Shown here in pieces: positions 24,625-31,315 of a stretch of DNA of 53,681 nucleotides. Location of the stretch: assembly GCA_026389845.1 (NCBI GenBank), contig JAPLHB010000048.1, positions 1-53,681 of the forward strand, in the 5' to 3' direction. This DNA comes from Chloroflexota bacterium (GTDB lineage Bacteria > Chloroflexota > Anaerolineae > CG2-30-64-16). Under the pieces are notes generated by a model. That model saw only the letters and a program-made list of their open reading frames with translations. It was not told where the DNA came from and did no database searches. The position numbers and the translations under genes are program-made. The first letter of the stretch is position 1; every line of letters starts with the position of its first letter.

Positions 24625-26274
24625 ATGAGAACCCCGTTGCGTTCGGTGACGCCGGCCGGGCGTTGTGCACTCCTGGCCGCGCTATTGATCGTGTTGCTCG
24701 CCGCAGGCGCCTGCGGCAGCAAACCGTCCCCCACCGCTCTTCCATCCGCTCGAGCGACCCAACCAGCGGTCGCCCAGGCCACCCAGGCGCCGGCGACCCA
24801 ACCGGCTCCAGCCCAACCCACACCGCCGCCGACCGTTGCGGCGAAGGCCAGTCCCACCGTCGCGCCGAAGACCAGCCCCACGGCGAAGCCCTCTGCCGGC
24901 AAGTACGCCGATCCCGACGAGCTGAATAGCTATCGGATGAAGACGACCACCTGGGAAAAAGGGGGCGATAAAGCCAAAGCGAGTGTCATCCTCGTCGAGT
25001 GGGTCAAGGATCCCCCGTCGAAGCACACGACGATGGGCAGCACCGAGATCATCACCATCCGCGATCAGACGTGGGTCAAGCTGATGGGCAATTGGGTGCT
25101 GCAAAACCAGGCGACGCCCCAACCACAGGGCAGCGATGTGTCGGCGAACATCATGCGGCAGATCGAGGACAAGATCGTCTACAAAGAGACCGGCTGGGAG
25201 ATGATCAACGGGATCGCCTGTAAGCATTACACCTACAGCGGCGAAGCTACCGTGCAGATCGCCGAGGGCGCGCTGAAGGGCGAGGCCACCGTCCGCGGGC
25301 AAGGGGAATCGTGGGTGGCCGACCAGCCCGGCCTGCCCCAGGTGGTCATCCGGAATCGCGGCGAGAGCGAGATGAAGATGAAGGCTCCGTCCGGTTCTGG
25401 CGCGGCCGGTGATATCAACATAGCGATGAACATCGAGATGGATCTGTACGACATCAACACGTCCATCACCATCAAGCCGCCGACGGACGTCTTTACACCG
25501 CCCGCGCCGCCCGCCGGCTCCACCGTCCGGCCGACAGTGACCCGCCCCGCCGGGCAGTCGGCCACACCCCGGCCCAGCGCGACCGTCGCGCTCCGGCCGA
25601 CGGCGACGACGGTCGCCGGGTCCGTGCCTACGCCGGACGGGGCGGCGACAACCTATGACTTCAAGGAGCCGTTGGACCGGAGCTGGTACGGCCAGGGCGG
25701 GGTGAACGCCGAAATCAACGTCGAGGCCAGGCCGGGCTTCCTGCGCTTCACCGCGCCCAGCGGCAACGACCTCTTCCCCGATACCAATTTCGACGCGCCG
25801 ACCCGCTTCCGGGTCATCGGCGGCGATTTCACACTGGAGACAGTGGTGGAGTTCGACCCGCAGGAGGACTACCAGGGCGCGGGCCTCTTCATCTGGCAGG
25901 ATCAAGACAACTTCGTGCGCCTGGAGCGCTGCTTCGGCGGGTTGGGCGGCGGTGAGAGTGGCATCTGCTTCTTGAAGGTGGCAAACGGCGGCCCTGAGGT
26001 GATCGCATCCTCCGGCGACATGCCGACCACGGCTGGCCGCGTGGCGCTGCGCCTGCAGAAGGCCAACAACCGCGTCGCGGCCTGGTGGCGCGATGCAGCA
26101 TCGGGCGCATCTGGCGCCTGGCAGACGGTGGGAAGCACCGAGATCGCGCTGCCCGGCGGGCCGCAGCCGTTGGGGAGCAAGGGTCTCAGGGCCGGCATGT
26201 TGCTGTGCGTGGAGCAGGGCGCCGCGGAGATCAGCGCGGATTTCGACTATCTGAGGATTACGAGCGCAAAGTAG
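24625..26274 (+). CDS. Secreted lipoprotein with LppX-like and DUF1349/concanavalin-like domains
   Basis: A 549-residue protein. A signal sequence (ALLAALLIVLLAAGAC) ends in a lipobox-like AGAC, so Cys29 is probably lipidated. An Ala/Thr/Pro-rich linker follows to about residue 95. The first domain (DELNSYRMKTTTWEKGGDKA ... WVKLMGNWVLQ) resembles LppX/LolA-type lipoproteins. After a second Pro/Thr linker the C-terminal ~200 residues (YDFKEPLDRSWYGQGG ... GAGLFIWQDQDNFVRLERCF) match the DUF1349/concanavalin-like lectin fold. A role in binding lipids or glycans outside the cell is an inference. GAGGAGG precedes ATG 24625. Confidence 0.85.
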   Translation: MRTPLRSVTPAGRCALLAALLIVLLAAGACGSKPSPTALPSARATQPAVAQATQAPATQPAPAQPTPPPTVAAKASPTVAPKTSPTAKPSAGKYADPDELNSYRMKTTTWEKGGDKAKASVILVEWVKDPPSKHTTMGSTEIITIRDQTWVKLMGNWVLQNQATPQPQGSDVSANIMRQIEDKIVYKETGWEMINGIACKHYTYSGEATVQIAEGALKGEATVRGQGESWVADQPGLPQVVIRNRGESEMKMKAPSGSGAAGDINIAMNIEMDLYDINTSITIKPPTDVFTPPAPPAGSTVRPTVTRPAGQSATPRPSATVALRPTATTVAGSVPTPDGAATTYDFKEPLDRSWYGQGGVNAEINVEARPGFLRFTAPSGNDLFPDTNFDAPTRFRVIGGDFTLETVVEFDPQEDYQGAGLFIWQDQDNFVRLERCFGGLGGGESGICFLKVANGGPEVIASSGDMPTTAGRVALRLQKANNRVAAWWRDAASGASGAWQTVGSTEIALPGGPQPLGSKGLRAGMLLCVEQGAAEISADFDYLRITSAK

Positions 26275-26278
26275 GGGA

Positions 26279-26623
26279 TTACTTCAGCGGGATCGGGGAT
26301 TCATCCGCGCGCAGGCCGATCTTGCGCGCGGACTCTTTGGAAAAGCCGTCCATACGCCGCCCAAACAAGCCGAGGAGGGCATTCGCGAGCAGGAGCCAGT
26401 AGTATGCCAGCCACTCTGCCCGTGGCGCCGGCCGTGGGATGGCAGTGGATTCATCGCCATGAGCCCGAACGGATTCCAGATAGCCCAGAATGTTCTCGTC
26501 GAGCGCCGCGAAAGCCTCGTCAACGGTTTCACGCTTATCGGCCAGGTTCAGATCCAGGCAGATAGCATAGTATTGACCGTCGGGGCTTTTTCTTGTATAG
26601 CAGCGAAAGACCGATTGTGCCAT
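26279..26623 (-). CDS. HicB-like (UPF0150 fold) protein
   Basis: A 114-residue protein. The N-terminal half (FRCYTRKSPDGQYYAICLDL then DEAFAALDENILGYLESV) has the partial RNase H-like HicB fold with its typical 'GxYxAxCxDL' start. The C-terminal half has a hydrophobic patch (EWLAYYWLLLANALLGLFG) and a basic end. There is no HicA toxin adjacent, so it is an orphan. ATG 26623 has GGAGGT 7 nt upstream; the longer MEVTP start lacks such a site. A TTGACA-N17-TAGTAT promoter lies at 26644-26672. Confidence 0.65.
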   Translation of the reverse strand: MAQSVFRCYTRKSPDGQYYAICLDLNLADKRETVDEAFAALDENILGYLESVRAHGDESTAIPRPAPRAEWLAYYWLLLANALLGLFGRRMDGFSKESARKIGLRADESPIPLK

Positions 26624-26643
26624 CGGCGTTACCTCCATAAGGC

Positions 26644-26672
26644 ATACTACATCACTGATCCGTAGTTGTCAA
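26644..26672 (-). promoter_or_regulatory. Promoter for the HicB-like gene
   Basis: On the minus strand TTGACA (26672-26667) and TAGTAT (26649-26644) are separated by exactly 17 bp. The same architecture is seen at the cassette genes of 37.8-41.1 kb. Confidence 0.72.
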
Positions 26673-26694
26673 GAGAATCTGAAAGGAGCCAGCC

Positions 26695-29538
26695 GTGAAA
26701 CCCCATCTGTTCATCGCCCTGCTTTGCGTCCTGACCCTGCTCATCCCGGCGACCGGCATTCCGGCGGCGGCCGGCATCACGACCGTCACCACCACCCGCG
26801 TCTCGGTGACCGCGCTCGGCACTGAGGGCAACTCGTGGTCGAGCAAGCCCATCATCTCGGCCGATGGTCACTACGTGGTGTTCGAATCGTGGGCCGACAA
26901 CCTGGTGGTCGGCGACACCAACAGCGCAGGCGACATTTTCGTCTACGACCGGCAGACGGGGACGCCGAGCCGCGTTTCGCTCACCGCTACCGGCGGCCAG
27001 GCCAACAGCACCTCCGGTGGCTGGGGCCGCTCGGCCATTTCGGCCGACGGCCGCTACGTGGCGTTCATCTCGGCCGCCACCAACCTGGTGAGCGGCGACA
27101 CCAACGAATGCGCCGACATCTTCATCCGCGACCGCACTGCTAACACGACCACGCGCGTCTCGGCTTCTTCGGCCGGCGTCCAGGCCAACGGCGACTCCGA
27201 CTATCCCGCGCTCTCCGGCAACGGCCGCTACGTCGCCTTCTGGTCTGCGGCGAACAACCTGGTCGCGGGCGACACGAACGATGCGCTGGACATCTTCGTC
27301 CACGACCTGACGACGCACCAGACCACCCGCATCGCGATCGGCGGCGCCGGAGGCGTGGAGTATGGCGGCAGGCTGGATCTCTCGAACGACGGCCGCTACG
27401 TCGCCTTTGCCAGCCACGTGGACACCCTGGTGCCCAACGACAACAACGCCGTGCCGGACGTCTTCCTCTTCGACCGGAATACGAGCCAGTTCAGCCGCGT
27501 CTCGTTGACTTCGGCCGGCGGCGAGGCTGACAGCGTTTCGTTGAACCCTGCGCTCTCACCCGATGCGCGCTACGTCGCGTTCACGTCGAGCGCGACCAAC
27601 CTGGCGGCCGGCGACACCAACGACGAGGCCGACGTCTTCGTCCGCGACCGGCAGACCGGCCAGACGACGCGCGTCTCCGTCAGCAGCAGCGGCAGCCAGA
27701 CCGGCCAGTATGAGACATCCGACTTCGCTGCAATTTCGGCTGACGGCCGCTACGTGGCATTCGCCTCCACCGGCAGCAACCTGGTGAGCGGCGACACCAA
27801 CGACCTGCCCGACATCTTCGTGCGCGACCGGCAGACCAACCAGACCACGCGCGTCTCTGTGACCTCCGGCGGCGCGCAAGGCGGCGGTGAGTCCAACAAC
27901 GCCTCCATCTCCAGCGATGGTCGCTTCGTAGCCTTCGACTCCTACGCCGCCGATCTGGTGCCAGACGACGAAAACGCAGTTACCGATGCCTTCGTCCACG
28001 ACCGCGGGGGCGCGGCCGGCGTCACCTATACTGTTTCTGGCCGCGTGCGCGATGGCGGCGGCACCGCGATCGCCGATGTGACCGTCTCGGCCGGCGTGGG
28101 CGGCAGCGCCGTGACGGACGCCAGCGGCAACTACACCATCGCGGGTCTGCCCGCCGGCGCCTACACCTTGCACGCGACGAAAAGCGATTGTGCCTTTGCG
28201 CCGGGCACGCGCGCGGTCACATTGCCACCCAACGCGACGGGACAGGACTTCACGGGCACCTGTGTCACCACACCGCCGCCCGGTTGCGACGTGGGGACCA
28301 GCCTGGTCTCGATAGACGCGCAGGGCCACGAGGGGAACGGGGAGTCAGGCAAGCCCGCCATCTCGGCCGACGGCCGCTACGTGGTCTTCGAGTCTTGGGC
28401 TGATAACCTGGTGACCGGCGATACCAACAACATGGGCGACCTTTTCGTCTTCGACCGGCAGACACGTCAGCCGAGCCGCGTCTCCGTGCGCTCCGACGGC
28501 GGCCAAGCGAGCACGTCGGTCGGTGGCTGGGGCAAACCCGCGCTTTCGGCCGACGGCCGAATCGTGGCGTTCGCCTCCGACGATGGCGACCTGGTGGATG
28601 GCGATACCAACGGCCAACGCGATATCTTCGTCCACAACCGGGTGACCGGACAGACTGTCCTTGTCTCGCGCGCTTCTGGCGGCGCCCAGGGGAACGGCGC
28701 CGCGGATTGTCCGGCCGTCTCCGGCAACGGCCGCTACGTGGCTTTCTGGTCCGAGAGCGACAACCTGGTCCCTGGCGACACGAACGATGCCCTGGACCTC
28801 TTCATCCACGACTTGCAAACGGGCCAGCTTGAACGCATCGCGCTGGACGGTGCCGGCGGCGCGAGCTATGGCGGGTTCATTGACCTCTCTTTCGATGGCC
28901 GGCTGGTGGCGTTCTCCGCGCAGGGGCACGTGCAACGGGTCCAGGCTGACGACAACCCCTACCCGGACATCTACGTGTACGACCGTCAGACAGGCCAGTT
29001 CAGTCTCGTCTCCGTGGGCATGGGCGGAGCGGCCGGCGACGGCAACTCCACGTCCCCTGCAATGTCGTCCGATGGCCGTTACGTGGTCTTTGGGTCGGAC
29101 GCGCCCAACCTGGTGAGCGGCGACACCAACGCGTTGAGCGACATCTTCCTGCGCGACCGGCAGGCCGGCCAGACCGTCCGCGTTTCGGTGAGCAGCGCGG
29201 GCAGCCAGGGCAACGGCGACTCCGGCTTCGGCGACTCCGCGGCCGTCTCGGCTGACGGCCGCATCGTGGCGTTCGCATCGAGCGCCACCAACCTGGTGAG
29301 CGGCGACACCAACGGCGATTCGGATGTCTTCACCCGCGACCGCCAGGCGAGCCAGACGGCCAGGATGTCGCTGGCGCCGAACGGCGCGCAATTCGACACC
29401 GGCTCCGCCTGGCTTTCCATCTCCGACGATGGCCGTGCCGTGGCGTTCGAGGTCGGCAGTCAGATCTACGTCCGCGGTTGGTGTCCGGCTGGCGCGTCGC
29501 GCGATTTCTACCTGCCGCTGATGTTGAAGCGGCGGTGA
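26695..29538 (+). CDS. Secreted double PD40/WD40 propeller protein with a central Cna-B-like domain
   Basis: A 947-residue extracellular protein. A signal peptide (IALLCVLTLLIPATGIPAAA) is followed by about eight PD40/TolB-like blades with the repeat core SADGRYVAFxSxATNLVxGDTNxxxDIFVRDRxT. Then comes a CarboxypepD_reg-like beta-sandwich (VSGRVRDGGGTAIADVTVSA ... GNYTIAGLPAGAYTLHAT, residues ~442-520). A second set of blades of very similar sequence then repeats the first. The product ends RDFYLPLMLKRR. The GTG start 26695 has AAAGGAG 6 nt upstream. It has no visible catalytic site; a surface scaffold is likely. Confidence 0.88.
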   Translation: MKPHLFIALLCVLTLLIPATGIPAAAGITTVTTTRVSVTALGTEGNSWSSKPIISADGHYVVFESWADNLVVGDTNSAGDIFVYDRQTGTPSRVSLTATGGQANSTSGGWGRSAISADGRYVAFISAATNLVSGDTNECADIFIRDRTANTTTRVSASSAGVQANGDSDYPALSGNGRYVAFWSAANNLVAGDTNDALDIFVHDLTTHQTTRIAIGGAGGVEYGGRLDLSNDGRYVAFASHVDTLVPNDNNAVPDVFLFDRNTSQFSRVSLTSAGGEADSVSLNPALSPDARYVAFTSSATNLAAGDTNDEADVFVRDRQTGQTTRVSVSSSGSQTGQYETSDFAAISADGRYVAFASTGSNLVSGDTNDLPDIFVRDRQTNQTTRVSVTSGGAQGGGESNNASISSDGRFVAFDSYAADLVPDDENAVTDAFVHDRGGAAGVTYTVSGRVRDGGGTAIADVTVSAGVGGSAVTDASGNYTIAGLPAGAYTLHATKSDCAFAPGTRAVTLPPNATGQDFTGTCVTTPPPGCDVGTSLVSIDAQGHEGNGESGKPAISADGRYVVFESWADNLVTGDTNNMGDLFVFDRQTRQPSRVSVRSDGGQASTSVGGWGKPALSADGRIVAFASDDGDLVDGDTNGQRDIFVHNRVTGQTVLVSRASGGAQGNGAADCPAVSGNGRYVAFWSESDNLVPGDTNDALDLFIHDLQTGQLERIALDGAGGASYGGFIDLSFDGRLVAFSAQGHVQRVQADDNPYPDIYVYDRQTGQFSLVSVGMGGAAGDGNSTSPAMSSDGRYVVFGSDAPNLVSGDTNALSDIFLRDRQAGQTVRVSVSSAGSQGNGDSGFGDSAAVSADGRIVAFASSATNLVSGDTNGDSDVFTRDRQASQTARMSLAPNGAQFDTGSAWLSISDDGRAVAFEVGSQIYVRGWCPAGASRDFYLPLMLKRR

Positions 29539-29552
29539 CGTGGGTCCACAAC

Positions 29553-29585
29553 AGACCTTCGAGGTCTCGGAGACCTCGAAGGTCT
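29553..29585. repeat. 33 bp perfect palindrome, copy 3
   Basis: Identical to the copies at 18897 and 24057. It starts 14 nt after the stop codon of the PD40 gene and is followed by an ordinary hairpin at 29601. Confidence 0.97.
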
Positions 29586-29600
29586 ATCAACAAACCACCA

Positions 29601-29649
29601 AACGCCCCCCGAAGTGATCCCCACGCTTCGGGGGCGTTCGCGTGGGGAT
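29601..29649 (+). terminator. Two mutually exclusive stem-loops downstream of the PD40 gene
   Basis: Hairpin A pairs AACGCCCCCCGAAG (29601-29614) with CTTCGGGGGCGTT (29626-29638). Hairpin B pairs ATCCCCACGC (29617-29626) with GCGTGGGGAT (29640-29649). They share bases and so cannot form together. No T run follows, so it is at best a factor-dependent or attenuator-like end. A promoter begins directly after it. Confidence 0.5.
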
Positions 29650-29652
29650 GGT

Positions 29653-29681
29653 TTGCGCGGGATTCGCCAACCGGCTATAAT
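29653..29681 (+). promoter_or_regulatory. Promoter for cydDC
   Basis: TTGCGC (29653-29658) and TATAAT (29676-29681) are 17 bp apart. The cydD ATG is at 29852, giving a leader of about 165 nt. The leader contains an unassigned 32-codon frame (29695-29790) that was not called as a gene. Confidence 0.6.
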
Positions 29682-29851
29682 CAGCGACGGAGGGGTGATC
29701 ACCGCGAAAACGATGCGGCAACACGTCACCGTATTGATGCTGGAACAGATTAGCAATCTGCTGTTAGCGGGCGACCCTCGATTGGACTGAGTCGTGTGAT
29801 GTTTTCAGAGACCCGGCCTCCAACGTATCCTGATTTTTCGATGCAGCGGTC

Positions 29852-31315
29852 ATGAGCAACCGCGTCCTCGACCGTCGCCTTCTCCGCCAGGCCGCGCCGG
29901 TTCGCGGCAGCCTGGCGCTCACCGTCGCCCTTGGTCTCCTCGGCGGCGCGCTGACCGTGCTCCAGGCGCGCGCCCTCAGCCTGACCGTCGCCCAGGTGTT
30001 CCTCTCCGGCGCCACCCTGGCCGGCGTTCGGCCGCTCCTGCTCGCTCTGCTGTTCGCTGGCCTGGGACGCGCGGCCGCGGTCTGGGGCAGCGACGTGGCC
30101 GCCAGCCGCGTGGCCGCCCGGGTGAAGGCCGATCTGCGCGAGCGGCTGGCGGCGCATCTGCTGGCGCTCGGTCCCGCGTATAGTCGTGGCGAGCGCACCG
30201 GCGAGCTGACCCACGTTGTCACCGAGGGCATCGAGGCGCTGGACGCTTATTTCAGCCAATATCTGCCCCAGGTCGCGCTCGCCGCGCTCGTCCCGCTCAC
30301 CATCTTCGCTTTCATCACCCCGCTCGACTGGGTCTCCGGCCTGGTGCTGCTGCTCACCGCGCCGCTGATCCCGATTTTCATGATCCTCATCGGCAACCTG
30401 GCCGACGCGCTGACCCGCCGCCAGTGGACCGCGCTCAGCCGAATGAGCGCAGTCTTTCTGGATGCGCTGCAAGGGCTGACCACGCTCAAGTTGTTCAACC
30501 GCAGCCGCGAGCAAATCCGGCGCATCGCGGAGATCAGCGACCGCTACCGGCAGGTCACGATGGGCGTGCTCCGCGTCACCTTCCTCTCCGCGCTGACCCT
30601 GGAGCTGGTGGCGACCCTCAGCACCGCGGTCGTGGCAGTGCAGATCGGTTTGCGGCTCCTCTACGGCCACCTCTCCTTCGAGCAAGCCTTCTTCGTGTTG
30701 ATCCTCGCGCCGGAGTTCTACGGCCCGCTGCGCACTCTGGGGTCGCGTTTCCACGCGGGCATGGCCGGGGTGACGGCGGCGGCGCGGATCTTCGAGGTGT
30801 TGGAGACGACCGCAGATGGACGACGAACGACGGAGGACGGGCGACGAACGACGGGCGACGAACGACGCGGAGATGCGGAGACCATCACCGTGTCACCTAG
30901 TCACCCTATCACCTTGTCACCGTGTCACCCTGTCACCGTGTCATTACGAGACATCTGCTACACCTACCCCGGCGTCTCCCGTCCCGCGCTCGACGGTGTG
31001 TCGTTCGATATCCCCGCGGGCCAAACGGTGGCGCTGGTGGGGCCGAGCGGCGGGGGCAAGACCACCATCGCCCAATTGCTCCTCGGCTTTATCGCACCGA
31101 CCACGGGAGAGATCACCGTAAAGAGAGAGGACTGGGCGACAGACACGGCCGGCGACCGATCCGAACGTGCGCAAGCTCAGGAAGACGCAATCTGCAATCT
31201 GCAATCTGCAATCCGCAATCCGCCCATCGCCTGGGTTCCCCAACTCCCCTACCTCTTCAACGCCTCCGTGGCCGACAACATCCGCCTGGGGCGGCCCGCT
31301 GCTAGTCTGGACTAG
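29852..31315 (+). CDS. cydD: CydD, ABC exporter half for cytochrome bd assembly (ends at a premature amber codon)
   Basis: A 487-residue product. The first ~320 residues form a six-helix ABC transmembrane domain (RGSLALTVALGLLGGALTVL onwards, with the TGELTHVVTEGIEALDAYF coupling region). The ATP-binding part has Walker A GPSGGGKTT and the Q-loop WVPQLPYLF, but the frame stops at TAG 31313-31315 after RPAASLD. The next residues in the same frame are VVAAGRLAHADEFIAALPQG with the ABC signature, so a single GAG-to-TAG change explains the stop. CydDC exports glutathione/cysteine or haem-related factors needed for cytochrome bd. Word repeats are read through at residues ~319-366 and in the nucleotide domain around 442-457. 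Taken alone the product lacks signature and Walker B motifs. Confidence 0.9.
   Translation: MSNRVLDRRLLRQAAPVRGSLALTVALGLLGGALTVLQARALSLTVAQVFLSGATLAGVRPLLLALLFAGLGRAAAVWGSDVAASRVAARVKADLRERLAAHLLALGPAYSRGERTGELTHVVTEGIEALDAYFSQYLPQVALAALVPLTIFAFITPLDWVSGLVLLLTAPLIPIFMILIGNLADALTRRQWTALSRMSAVFLDALQGLTTLKLFNRSREQIRRIAEISDRYRQVTMGVLRVTFLSALTLELVATLSTAVVAVQIGLRLLYGHLSFEQAFFVLILAPEFYGPLRTLGSRFHAGMAGVTAAARIFEVLETTADGRRTTEDGRRTTGDERRGDAETITVSPSHPITLSPCHPVTVSLRDICYTYPGVSRPALDGVSFDIPAGQTVALVGPSGGGKTTIAQLLLGFIAPTTGEITVKREDWATDTAGDRSERAQAQEDAICNLQSAIRNPPIAWVPQLPYLFNASVADNIRLGRPAASLD
30808..30950. repeat. In-frame word repeats between CydD membrane and ATPase domains
   Basis: GACGAACGACGG words (to about 30870) are followed by GTCACCNT octamers (30887-30944). 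They are translated as TADGRRTTEDGRRTTGDERR and SPSHPITLSPCHPVTV, joining the end of the membrane domain (AARIFEVLE) to the first strand of the nucleotide domain (LRDICYTYPG), where relatives have a short linker. Confidence 0.9.
31176..31222. repeat. In-frame heptamers inside the CydD nucleotide-binding domain
   Basis: GCAATCT, GCAATCT, GCAATCC, GCAATCC words translated as AICNLQSAIRNPPIA. They lie between the strand after Walker A (GEITVKRE) and the Q-loop strand IAWVPQ, replacing the usual 'DLDPxxWRxQ' stretch. This is a core fold region, so tolerance here is surprising. Confidence 0.88.

Noticed and set aside
29695..29790. 32-codon frame in the cydDC leader
   Set aside because: No ribosome-binding site at a usable distance and no similarity; it may be chance.
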